From: an uncultured Collinsella sp. | GTDB lineage: Bacteria > Actinomycetota > Coriobacteriia > Coriobacteriales > Coriobacteriaceae | NCBI GenBank assembly: GCA_902468695.1 | Contig: CABQZS010000249.1 | Location: 1 to 13,528 of the forward strand | DNA length: 13,528 nt | Reading direction: 5' to 3' | In this document: positions 1 through 7,609 of the stretch, one piece after another | How the letters are laid out: every line of letters starts with the position of its first letter | How positions within the stretch are numbered: position 1 is the first letter of the stretch | Notes under the pieces: generated by a model | The model's database searches: none | What the model saw: the letters and a program-made list of their open reading frames with translations, nothing else | What the model was told of the DNA's origin: nothing | Made by a program: the position numbers and the translations under genes

Positions 1-2391
1 GCCCACGGCGACGGCGAAGCTGATCAGGGTCGGCGGGACGTTGAGTTCGCCGGCCTCGTCCTCAAACGAGCCGCTCATGGAATCCTTGCCACCGATGGCG
101 CCGGCACCCAGGTCGACTTGGGCCATGAGGGCGCCCAAGACGGCTGCCGTGGGCTTGCCCCAGCGCTCTGCCTCGGTGCGCAGGCGCTCGAAGTACTCCT
201 GGAAGGAGAGGTAGGCGCGCTTGTGCTCAAAGCCGGCGGCAACGAGCTTGGCGATGGACTCGACCACGGACAGGTAGGCGCCCGCAAACTGGTCGGCTTC
301 CATCAGGTAGGGGTTGAAGCCCCATGCCATAGCACTCGCCGTGGTGGTCTCGCCGTCCACGGGGAACTTGGCGACCATGGCCGAGCTTGGGGTGAGCTGC
401 GTCTTGCCGCCAAAGGGCATGAGCACGGTCGCGGCGCCGATGGTGGAGTCGAAGCGCTCGGAAAGGCCCTTGTTGGAAGCGACGTTGAGGTCGGTGACGA
501 GCGAGGTCATGCGCTCGGCGAGCGTGGCGCCGGCCCAGCTGGGCTGCCACACGCTACGGGCGCAGACGTGGGCGACCTGGTGCTTGGGTGCGCCGTTGGA
601 GTTGAGGAACTCGCGGGACAGGTCGACGATGGCGACGCCGTTCCAGGCCATGCGCATGCGCGGCTCGGCGGTAACCTCGGCGATAACGGTCGCCTCGAGG
701 TTCTCCTCGGCGGCGTAGCCCATGAACTCCTCGACGTCACCGTCGGCGACGGCGCAAGCCATGCGCTCCTGGGACTCGGAGATAGCGAGCTCGGTGCCGT
801 CCAGGCCGTCGTACTTCTTGGTTACGGTATCAAGGTCGACATACAGGCCGTCGGCAAGCTCGCCCACGGCGACCGAGACGCCGCCGGCGCCAAAGTCGTT
901 GCAGCGCTTGATCAGACGGCAGGCATCGCCGCGGCGGAACAGACGCTGCAGCTTGCGCTCGACCGGGGCGTTGCCCTTCTGGACCTCGGCACCCGAGGTC
1001 TCGATGGACTCGGTGTTCTGGGTCTTGGAGGAGCCGGTGGCGCCACCGATGCCATCACGGCCAGTGCGGCCGCCCAGCAGGATGATCTTGTCGGTGGGGG
1101 CGGGGCACTCGCGACGAACGTGGTTTGCCGGGGTAGCGCCCACGACGGCGCCAACCTCCATGCGCTTGGCCACGTAACCGGGGTGATAGAGTTCGTTGAC
1201 CTGACCGGTGGCAAGGCCGATCTGGTTGCCGTAGCTGGAGTAGCCGGCGGCGGCAGTGGTCACGAGCTTGCGCTGCGGCAGCTTACCCTCGAGCGTCTCG
1301 GAAACCGGGACGGTGGGGTCGCCGGCGCCGGTGACGCGCATGGCCTGATACACATAGCTGCGGCCCGAGAGCGGGTCGCGGATGGCGCCGCCCACGCAGG
1401 TGGCGGCACCGCCGAAGGGCTCGATCTCGGTCGGGTGGTTATGGGTCTCGTTCTTAAAGAGGAACAGCCAGTCCTGGTCCTCGCCGTCGACATCGACCTT
1501 CACCTTGACGGTGCAGGCGTTGATCTCCTCGGACTCGTCGACATCGGTCATGACGCCGGTCTTCTTAAGGTACTTAGCGCCGATGGTGCCCATGTCCATG
1601 AGGCAGACGGGCTTGGCGTCGCGGCCGAGTTCGTGGCGCATCTCCATGTAGCGGTCGAAGGCCTGCTGCACCACGGCGTCGTCGATCGTCACGTCATCCA
1701 GGACGGTGCCGAAGGTGGTGTGGCGGCAGTGGTCGGACCAATAGGTGTCGATCACGCGGATCTCGGTGATGGTGGGGTCGCGGTCCTCATCGCGGAAGTA
1801 CTGCTGGCAGAAGGCGATGTCCGCCTCGTCCATAGCAAGGCCGCGCTCGGAAATAAAGGCGGCAAGGCCGGTCTCGTCGAGCTCGCGGAAACCGTCGAGC
1901 ACCTCGACGGGCTGGGGCTCGGGGGTCTCAATGTGCAGCGTCTCGGGCAGGTCGAGCGAGGCGATGCGCGCCTCGACGGGGTTCACCACGTAGTGCTTGA
2001 TGGCATCGATGGCGGCCTCGTCCAGAGCGCCCGAGATCATATAGACCTTGGCGGAGCGCACGGCGGGGCGCTCGCCCTGGCTGATGAGCTGCACGCACTC
2101 GCTGGCGGAGTCGGCGCGCTGGTCAAACTGGCCAGGCAGGAATTCGACGGCAAAGACGGCGCCATCGCTTGCGGGGAGCTCGTCGTAGGTCACATCGACC
2201 TGGGGCTCGCTAAAGACGGTCGGCACGCAGGAGCGGAAAAGCTCCTCGTCGATGCCCTCGACGTCGTAGCGGTTGATAATCCTCAGGGCCTCGATGCCCT
2301 TGATGCCGAGAATTTCGGTCAGCTCGCCCCTGAGCTGCTGAGCCTCGACGTCGAACCCGGGTTTCTTCTCCACGTAGATACGAGAGACCAT
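1..2391 (-). CDS. purL: Phosphoribosylformylglycinamidine synthase (FGAM synthase), 3' part outside window
   Basis: This enzyme converts FGAR, ATP and glutamine to FGAM, the fourth step of de novo purine biosynthesis, in the cytosol. The frame is open from an ATG at 2391-2389 to the window edge and gives residues 1-797 with no stop. Upstream, AGGAAGGCAGG on the minus strand is a good ribosome site. Recognisable family blocks are YWSDHCRHTTF at 217-227, KNETHNHPTEIEPFGG at 313-328, LLGGRTGRDGIGGATG at 438-453, AISESQERMA at 536-545 and GGKDSMSG at 767-774. The order is an N-terminal PurS-like region, the first AIRS-type synthase domain pair, then the start of the second. The single-chain form typical of clostridia and actinobacteria is roughly 1,250 residues (family knowledge), so the C-terminal glutamine amidotransferase domain should lie beyond base 1. 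No other purine gene is visible. The opposite strand is also open over almost the whole gene, which is a codon-bias shadow. Confidence 0.96.
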   Translation of the reverse strand, partial: MVSRIYVEKKPGFDVEAQQLRGELTEILGIKGIEALRIINRYDVEGIDEELFRSCVPTVFSEPQVDVTYDELPASDGAVFAVEFLPGQFDQRADSASECVQLISQGERPAVRSAKVYMISGALDEAAIDAIKHYVVNPVEARIASLDLPETLHIETPEPQPVEVLDGFRELDETGLAAFISERGLAMDEADIAFCQQYFRDEDRDPTITEIRVIDTYWSDHCRHTTFGTVLDDVTIDDAVVQQAFDRYMEMRHELGRDAKPVCLMDMGTIGAKYLKKTGVMTDVDESEEINACTVKVKVDVDGEDQDWLFLFKNETHNHPTEIEPFGGAATCVGGAIRDPLSGRSYVYQAMRVTGAGDPTVPVSETLEGKLPQRKLVTTAAAGYSSYGNQIGLATGQVNELYHPGYVAKRMEVGAVVGATPANHVRRECPAPTDKIILLGGRTGRDGIGGATGSSKTQNTESIETSGAEVQKGNAPVERKLQRLFRRGDACRLIKRCNDFGAGGVSVAVGELADGLYVDLDTVTKKYDGLDGTELAISESQERMACAVADGDVEEFMGYAAEENLEATVIAEVTAEPRMRMAWNGVAIVDLSREFLNSNGAPKHQVAHVCARSVWQPSWAGATLAERMTSLVTDLNVASNKGLSERFDSTIGAATVLMPFGGKTQLTPSSAMVAKFPVDGETTTASAMAWGFNPYLMEADQFAGAYLSVVESIAKLVAAGFEHKRAYLSFQEYFERLRTEAERWGKPTAAVLGALMAQVDLGAGAIGGKDSMSGSFEDEAGELNVPPTLISFAVAVG

Positions 2392-2575
2392 TGGTTCCTG
2401 CCTTCCTGATCGGTTGGGCGTACGGTACGGTATGCGGCAGCGGTCGGTTTACGGGGCAAGCCTCGCGGTCGCCTTGAGCCACATGTTTGTAAACCTCACT
2501 ATGATACGACAGCTCGCGGCGCGTTGAGGACGGCGAGGGTGCTACAGTGGGGCTCAAACAAGAGAAAGGCATCAC
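2392..2575. promoter_or_regulatory. Divergent intergenic region between purL and antiporter gene
   Basis: Both flanking genes start outward from these 184 bases, so both promoters should be here. TATGAT at 2500-2505 (plus) and TATCAT at 2506-2501 (minus) are overlapping -10-like hexamers, and TACAGT at 2543-2548 is another plus-strand candidate. None has a convincing -35 at 16-18 bp. A 7-bp inverted repeat, GGTTTAC at 2446-2452 and GTAAACC at 2489-2495, spans part of the purL leader; its right arm lies in a small near-palindrome, GTTTGTAAAC. The promoters are inferred from gene arrangement; the exact elements are uncertain. Confidence 0.35.
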
Positions 2576-4138
2576 ATGGCATTCGTTTCGCTCGCCATCA
2601 TCGCACTCGTGGCCTTTGCGAGTCCTTTTATCGCCTCGGCGATTCCCGGAAAACCCGTTCCCGAGACAGTCTTTTTGCTCGTGCTCGGCGCGGTGCTGGG
2701 ACCCCATATGCTCGGCGTCATCCATGTAGATGCCGAGGTCTCGCTGGTGTCCGAGCTCGGTCTGGCCTTTTTGTTCCTGCTTGCCGGCTTTGAGATCGAC
2801 CCCAAGAGCATCACGGGCGTCGAGGGCCGCTACGGCTTGGCGACGTGGGTCGTCACGTTTGGTATCGCCTGGCTTGCCGTGCGCTTTACCCCGTGGTTCT
2901 CGGTCAGCCATTTCGACGGTATCGCCGTGACGCTTGCCCTCACTTCTACGGCGCTCGGCACGCTCGTGCCCATCATGCGCGAGCGCTCGCTCACTGGCAC
3001 GCGTGTGGGCGACTCGATTCTCGCGTATGGTACCTGGGGCGAGCTCGGCCCTGTGCTCGCCATGTCGGTGCTGCTGTCTGCCCGCACTGGCATCCAAACG
3101 CTCGTAATCCTTGGCTTGTTTGCGGTGGTTTGCGTGTTGCTGGCCGTGGTCCCGAGCCGCTCCAAGCGCGTCGGCAGCCGCTTCTTTGCGTTTGTCGAGG
3201 AGCGCGCCGATACCACGTCGCAGACCTTCGTGCGCCTGACGGTGCTCATCCTGGTCACGCTCGTGGCGTTCTCAGCTGTCTTTGATCTCGACATCGTGTT
3301 GGGTTCTTTTGCCGCCGGCTTTGTCCTGCGCTATATCATCCCCGAGGGCAACCATACGCTCGAGACCAAGCTCGACGGCCTGGCCTACGGTTTTTTGATT
3401 CCGGTGTTCTTTACCGTATCGGGCGCAAAGATCGATCTGACGGCCGTGGCGTCGCGCCCGGGTCTGCTCGTGGGCTTTATCGTGGCGTTGTTGATTATTC
3501 GCGCCGTGCCCATTCTTATTTCTATGAGCATTTGCCCTGCGACGCGCGATGTGTCGGCGTATGGTCGCATTACCGTGGCCCTGTACTGCACCACGGCGCT
3601 GCCGATCATCGTTGCCGTGACGAGCGTTGCCGTCAACGCGGGCGCGCTGTCGCAAGACATCGCGTCGGTTATGGTTGCCGCCGGCGCCATCACGGTGTTC
3701 TTGATGCCATTGCTCGCGCAGCTCTTCTACCGCGTGGTGGATGCCGCGCCGGTCGCCGCCGTGGCAGAAGTTGCCGAGCATCCATCCGATGCGCTCGACA
3801 TCCTGCGCGCCCACCACGACTTAGCGAGCTTGCTCGCGCGCGAGCATGAGCTGCTGACTTCGCATGGTCACGGACGCACGCTCGACGGCATGCCTACGCT
3901 TGATTCTATTGCCGACCGTCTTTCGGCCGAGGCGGCAAGCGGGCACATCGATGCCCGTATTGTTGGCGCTGCCCATTTGCTGGCCGAGAAGACCTATGGC
4001 GACGAGATCGACCCCGGCAAGCTCACTCCGCGTGAGCGCCGCCGCCTGGAGCGCGCCAAGCTCGCCGTGCGCGAATACCGCCGCCGCATGCTGGAGCTCT
4101 ATGCAAGAGAAGAAGCCGAGGACGACGACGGCAAGTAA
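2576..4138 (+). CDS. CPA2-type cation:proton antiporter (Na_H_Exchanger fold)
   Basis: This is a 520-aa integral membrane protein that probably exchanges Na+ or K+ for protons. Residues 1-385 hold about a dozen hydrophobic segments with the family signature of the KefB/NapA branch: a GP-containing loop at 41-43, FLLAGFEIDP at 67-76, a long TSTALGTLVPIMRE segment at 123-136 and FFTVSGAKID at 278-287. Residues 386-520 form a charged, helical cytosolic tail rich in Arg, Glu and Ala and ending in acidic EEAEDDDGK. No Rossmann TrkA-N or RCK motif is visible, so it is not a full KefB/KefC. The helix that often carries a QD pair in KefC relatives reads YGTWGELGPVLA at 151-162, so Glu156 may replace the acidic residue. 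GAAAGG, 6 bases before the ATG, supports the start. The gene is monocistronic, ending at the palindrome array and terminator. The ion cannot be assigned from sequence. Confidence 0.88.
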   Translation: MAFVSLAIIALVAFASPFIASAIPGKPVPETVFLLVLGAVLGPHMLGVIHVDAEVSLVSELGLAFLFLLAGFEIDPKSITGVEGRYGLATWVVTFGIAWLAVRFTPWFSVSHFDGIAVTLALTSTALGTLVPIMRERSLTGTRVGDSILAYGTWGELGPVLAMSVLLSARTGIQTLVILGLFAVVCVLLAVVPSRSKRVGSRFFAFVEERADTTSQTFVRLTVLILVTLVAFSAVFDLDIVLGSFAAGFVLRYIIPEGNHTLETKLDGLAYGFLIPVFFTVSGAKIDLTAVASRPGLLVGFIVALLIIRAVPILISMSICPATRDVSAYGRITVALYCTTALPIIVAVTSVAVNAGALSQDIASVMVAAGAITVFLMPLLAQLFYRVVDAAPVAAVAEVAEHPSDALDILRAHHDLASLLAREHELLTSHGHGRTLDGMPTLDSIADRLSAEAASGHIDARIVGAAHLLAEKTYGDEIDPGKLTPRERRRLERAKLAVREYRRRMLELYAREEAEDDDGK

Positions 4139-4387
4139 CGAGATGCTTCCCTAGGGGAAAACGCGTCCCACTTTAAAGACCCAAAACGGGATGCAGTTTC
4201 CGCATCGGCCCCCATCGGGAAACCACATCTCAGAATGGACGCTCGGAGCGGGATGCAGTTTCCGCTTTGGACCCCTGCCGGAAAGCGCATCCCAGAACCG
4301 GCGTTCAAAACGGGGCACACTTTCCGAAACATGGCTATGAGGGAAGCTGCGTCCCGGTCTGAGCCGGAATTCTGGGACACGGCTTCC
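4139..4387. repeat. BIME-like array: eight alternately inverted palindromic repeats, 62-bp period
   Basis: Eight copies of a motif with consensus YGGGAYGCRNTTTCC alternate strictly in orientation: minus 4155-4170, plus 4187-4202, minus 4216-4232, plus 4249-4264, minus 4278-4294, plus 4311-4326, minus 4341-4355, plus 4373-4387. Spacers alternate between 16-17 and 13-14 bases, so same-strand copies recur every 61-63 bp. A shortened plus copy, CGAGATGC then TTCCC at 4139-4151, begins right after the antiporter stop codon. Spacers differ from one another while the motif is kept. In RNA, copies could pair as 1-2, 3-4, 5-6, 7-8 with 16-17 base loops, or as 2-3, 4-5, 6-7 with 13-14 base loops; the 1-2 pair has a two-base mismatch in the middle. 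The layout matches what is called REP/BIME in enterobacteria, but the motif is not one I can name. Confidence 0.85.
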
Positions 4388-4404
4388 ACTTCAAACAGAA
4401 GAAG

Positions 4405-4442
4405 GCGCGCTACCTGCGGTTGATGCAGGCAGCGCGCTTTTT
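4405..4442 (+). terminator. Rho-independent terminator of the antiporter gene, possibly bidirectional
   Basis: GCGCGCT at 4405-4411 pairs with AGCGCGC at 4431-4437, and CCTGC pairs with GCAGG after a single A/C mismatch, around a 7-base loop. TTTTT follows at 4438-4442. On the minus strand the same stem is followed by a T-rich but interrupted stretch, so it may also stop the convergent dehydrogenase transcript. Confidence 0.85.
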
Positions 4443-4484
4443 GCGTTGGGCTCAGTTGAGGTGTGAAGCCGTAGCTTGCGACCT

Positions 4485-5234
<750 letters not shown>

Positions 5235-5316
5235 GGTGCCTCCATTCTTCGGGGGTGGACGTACGCAGCACAGGATAGCGGCGGACAAAAACAAACATGC
5301 CTGCTTATCGGTGAGC

Positions 5317-5345
5317 GGTATCCCTGGTTGACACCGAACGGTCAA
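5317..5345 (-). promoter_or_regulatory. Possible promoter and dyad upstream of the dehydrogenase gene
   Basis: On the minus strand TTGACC (5345-5340) and GATACC (5322-5317) are separated by 17 bases, a fair sigma-70-like pair about 80 bases before the ATG. The -35 lies inside an inverted repeat, TTGAC at 5328-5332 and GTCAA at 5341-5345, whose 8-base spacing would suit a dimeric repressor. This is motif inference only. Confidence 0.4.
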
Positions 5346-5390
5346 GTTGTTCAAACGCTGGCCGCGTCAATGCGCTCCGAGCGCGCAAGC

Positions 5391-5426
5391 AAAAGGGGCT
5401 CCCGTCCAAGACCGGACGGGAGCCCC
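5391..5426 (-). terminator. Rho-independent terminator of hom
   Basis: A perfect 13-bp stem, GGGGCTCCCGTCC at 5395-5407 and its complement at 5414-5426, closes a 6-base loop. Read on the minus strand it lies about 30 bases after the hom stop codon and is followed by TTTTGCTTG, so it should end the hom transcript before the dehydrogenase gene. Confidence 0.9.
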
Positions 5427-5456
5427 TCAAATATATGTCGTATGGCGAGAACCGAA

Positions 5457-6800
5457 CTAGTTGGCCATGACGCCTTCGGTCCAGGCCCCAACGTCCTCGA
5501 TGCGCAGGACGTTGGCGACCTCGGCCACGCAGTCGACGCTGGCAAGCTCGGCGGCGGCAGCCTGGACGTCCTTCTCGAGCGCGCGGTGCGTCAGGAAGAT
5601 GACCGAGCAGGCATCGCTGACGCCCGACTTGCCGTCCTCGACCTGGTTGATGAGCGAGATCGAGATGTTGTGCTTGGCAAAGATGTCGACCGTCTCGGAC
5701 AGGGCGCCCACGCGGTCGGCGACCTTCAGGCGCACATAGTACTTGGTCTGGAGCTCGTCCATAGGCTTAAAGGCGAGGTTGTGACCATAGGGCTCAATCT
5801 CGGGCAGCGGAGCCACGCCCCGGCTAATCTGCTCGGAGAGCGACAGGATATCGCCCACGACGGCGCTTGCGGTGGGGAAGGAGCCTGCGCCGGCACCGTA
5901 GAACATGGTTTCGCCCACGGCGTCACCCACCACGTAGACGGCGTTCATGGCGCCGTTGACCTTGGCGAGCATATGGTCTGCCGGGATGAGCGTGGGATGC
6001 ACGCGGACGTCGACGCCGGCGTCGGTGTTGCGTGCGATGCCCAGCAGCTTGATGGTGTAGCCGAGCTCGCGGGCCTGGGCAATGTCCTCGGCGCCGATGG
6101 TACGGATACCCTGCTGGTAGACATCGTCGGTGGTCACGCGGGTGCCAAAGCCGATGGAAGCGAGGATTGCCGTCTTGCTGGCGGCGTCGAAGCCGTCGAC
6201 GTCGGCGGACGGGTCGGCCTCGGCATAGCCCTTTGCCTGGGCGTCGGCGAGCACGTCAGCGTAATCGGCGCCCTCGGCGTCCATGCGCGACAGGATGTAG
6301 TTGGTGGTGCCGTTAAGGATACCGGCGATGGTCAGGATCTTGTTGCCCACCAGGTCGTGCTCGAGCGTGCTGACAATGGGGATGCCACCGCCGCAGCTGG
6401 CCTCGCACTTAATCTGCACGCCGCACGCGCGCGCCTTCTCGGCGAGCGTCTCGACATGACGGCCCAGCAGGGCCTTGTTGGCAGAGACGACGTGCTTGCC
6501 GTTCTCGAAGGCGGTGGTGAAGATTTCGGTCGCGGGGTGCTCGCCGCCGATGAGCTCGACGACGATATCGACGGCGGGGTCGGTGACGACGTCGTGCCAG
6601 TCGCTCGTAAAGGCCTCGCGCTCAATACCGGCGGCTTCGGCCTGCTCCCAGGCAAGCGCGCAGGCGCGGGTCAGCTTAAGGTCGATGCCGTAGGCGGCCA
6701 GGTACTCATCGTGGTGGCTCTTGATCAGACGGGCCACGCCGCCGCCGACGGTTCCCAGACCGATGAGGCCGACGTTCACGGTGCGCAGGGGTTCGCTCAT
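5457..6800 (-). CDS. hom: Homoserine dehydrogenase with C-terminal ACT domain
   Basis: This enzyme reduces aspartate semialdehyde to homoserine with NAD(P)H, the branch point towards threonine and methionine. The product is 447 aa, normal for the monofunctional form. Residues 11-21 are the Rossmann loop GLIGLGTVGGG; SANKALL at 106-112 and the signature AEADPSADVDGFDAASKTA at 193-211, with Asp205 and Lys209 as likely catalytic residues, mark the catalytic domain. Residues about 353-430 form an ACT domain (VADRVGALSETVDIFAKHNISI region), which in this family usually mediates feedback inhibition by threonine. The ATG at 6800 has AAGGAG 6 bases upstream and is preferred over the in-frame ATG 13 codons earlier, which lacks a ribosome site and family homology. 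No thrB, thrC or lysC is adjacent in the window, so hom appears monocistronic. It is divergent from the liv region. Confidence 0.96.
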   Translation of the reverse strand: MSEPLRTVNVGLIGLGTVGGGVARLIKSHHDEYLAAYGIDLKLTRACALAWEQAEAAGIEREAFTSDWHDVVTDPAVDIVVELIGGEHPATEIFTTAFENGKHVVSANKALLGRHVETLAEKARACGVQIKCEASCGGGIPIVSTLEHDLVGNKILTIAGILNGTTNYILSRMDAEGADYADVLADAQAKGYAEADPSADVDGFDAASKTAILASIGFGTRVTTDDVYQQGIRTIGAEDIAQARELGYTIKLLGIARNTDAGVDVRVHPTLIPADHMLAKVNGAMNAVYVVGDAVGETMFYGAGAGSFPTASAVVGDILSLSEQISRGVAPLPEIEPYGHNLAFKPMDELQTKYYVRLKVADRVGALSETVDIFAKHNISISLINQVEDGKSGVSDACSVIFLTHRALEKDVQAAAAELASVDCVAEVANVLRIEDVGAWTEGVMAN

Positions 6801-6854
6801 AGATAGCTCCTTCGTGCATCTTATGGATGGATTAACCACTTAAAGGTTGAGTGC

Positions 6855-6860
6855 ATTCTA
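6855..6860 (-). promoter_or_regulatory. Possible -10 element of hom
   Basis: The minus strand reads TAGAAT at 6860-6855, which would start transcription about 45-50 bases before the hom ATG. No good -35 stands 16-18 bases upstream, so the assignment is weak. Confidence 0.3.
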
Positions 6861-6994
6861 GCGTGAAGTGCGGGCGCGTGCTTGCCTGGCAGCGGGAGCA
6901 GCACAAAACGCCACCCCCGAAACGCTGCGGAAACATTGGAAACACGCTCGCTACAAACGGAACTCCGTAACAAACTGTCAACGTTTGCACCATA

Positions 6995-7338
6995 AGGTTT
7001 GCTTCACCGACCCCACCATGGGCACCAGCGCCGCGAAGTTCTTGGCCGAGAAGTATGCGGACGCCAAGGTCGCCCTGTTCTACAACTCCGGCGATACGTA
7101 CAGCTCGGGCGTTGCCGACGCCTTTGCCGAGCAGGCCAAGGCGTCCAAGCTTGATATCGTTGATACCGAGACCTTTAAGGACGATTCTTCCACGAGCTTT
7201 ACCAACCAGCTCACCAAGGCCATGCGCAAGATCAAGATCGAGGGCCTGACGGGAGAGCTCACGTGGAACGATGAGGGCAAAGTCGAGAAGCCCGCTACGG
7301 CCTATGTGATTCAGGGCGGCAAGTACATCGCCGCCTAA
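6995..7338 (+). pseudogene. Truncated and internally deleted livJ paralogue (substrate-binding protein remnant)
   Basis: This stretch encodes VCFTDPTMGTSAAKFLAEKYAD and onward, about three quarters identical by eye to intact livJ at 7610-8797. Homology starts abruptly at AGGTTTGCTTCACCGACCCC (matching 8085 onward) and runs to the stop codon at the same relative place. Relative to livJ it lacks the signal peptide and the first ~158 codons, and it jumps from position 8304 to 8673 of livJ at the shared heptamer CCAAGGC (7214-7220). That removes exactly 369 bases, so the reading frame is kept: 713 bases of livJ minus 369 equals the 344 seen here. No start with a ribosome site is present (the frame is open back to a GTG at 6868, and an ATG at 7018 also has none) and there is no lipobox. 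Half of the two-lobed fold is missing, so it should not work as a binding protein. Confidence 0.88.
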
Positions 7339-7405
7339 GTGCGCATAAAGCGCGACCAGTGAGGCCGTTTTATTCAGGGCAGGGACGCCTGTAACAGAAC
7401 GGAAA

Positions 7406-7448
7406 CATTACTTTCACACAATAAAGTGGCATTACTGCATAAAGTAAT
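7406..7448. promoter_or_regulatory. Repeat cluster in the livJ leader, candidate operator
   Basis: In an AT-rich stretch between the livJ remnant and livJ, ATTACTTT at 7407-7414 is the exact inverse of AAAGTAAT at 7441-7448. CATTACT occurs at 7406-7412 and 7430-7436, and ATAAAGT at 7421-7427 and 7439-7445. This nested arrangement upstream of a regulated uptake operon suggests a site for a transcription factor, but I cannot name one. Confidence 0.4.
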
Positions 7449-7493
7449 AGAAATACGCAGAATTATGGATAAATGAACAAATCCAAAGAAAAG

Positions 7494-7521
7494 TTGAAAT
7501 AATCGCCACTTTCCTTAACTA
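7494..7521 (+). promoter_or_regulatory. Possible livJ promoter
   Basis: TTGAAA at 7494-7499 is a reasonable -35 and TAACTA at 7516-7521 a weak -10 with 16-bp spacing, placing the transcript start about 80 bases before the livJ ATG. TAGTAT at 7529-7534 is an alternative -10 without a -35. Confidence 0.3.
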
Positions 7522-7542
7522 AAGCGTCTAGTATTTTGCGAA

Positions 7543-7588
7543 CGCCGAACACGGCGAAGGATGGCCTGTCGGGTAACCGAAACCCGAC
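7543..7588 (+). other. Two adjacent hairpins in the livJ 5' leader
   Basis: CGCCG at 7543-7547 pairs with CGGCG at 7552-7556, and GTCGGGT at 7568-7574 pairs with ACCCGAC at 7582-7588. The second ends just before the GAGAGGAGAG ribosome site. There is no U-run after either, so they are not terminators. They may stabilise the 5' end of the livJ message or mark a translational control element. Confidence 0.5.
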
Positions 7589-7609
7589 GAGATTTGAGAG
7601 GAGAGCCGC

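Noticed and set aside
118..2409. Long plus-strand open frame (763 codons) opposite purL
   Set aside because: It is antisense to a gene with unmistakable PurL motifs; its product is low-complexity Gly/Ala/Val/Leu/Asp/His, as expected from reading GC-biased codons backwards, with no domain.
4139..4387. CRISPR array
   Set aside because: Repeats alternate in orientation, are only 14-16 bp and spacers 13-17 bp; no leader or cas genes.
4099..4423. Small open frames on both strands across the palindrome array
   Set aside because: The 62-bp period is not a multiple of three, so each repeat would be read in a different frame, and there are no ribosome sites.
6928..6937. CGGAAACATT shared with 7400-7409, hinting that the remnant kept a copy of the livJ leader
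   Set aside because: Only 10 bases match and surrounding order differs; too weak to claim a duplicated leader.
6976..6981. Perfect TTGACA on the minus strand upstream of hom
   Set aside because: No -10-like hexamer at 16-18 bp; spacing variants give only GTTTGT or TTTGTA.
6985..6996. 12-mer TTTGCACCATAA shared with 12540-12551, near the remnant breakpoint and after the liv terminator
   Set aside because: A few shared 12-mers are expected by chance in a window this long, and the flanking bases do not match.
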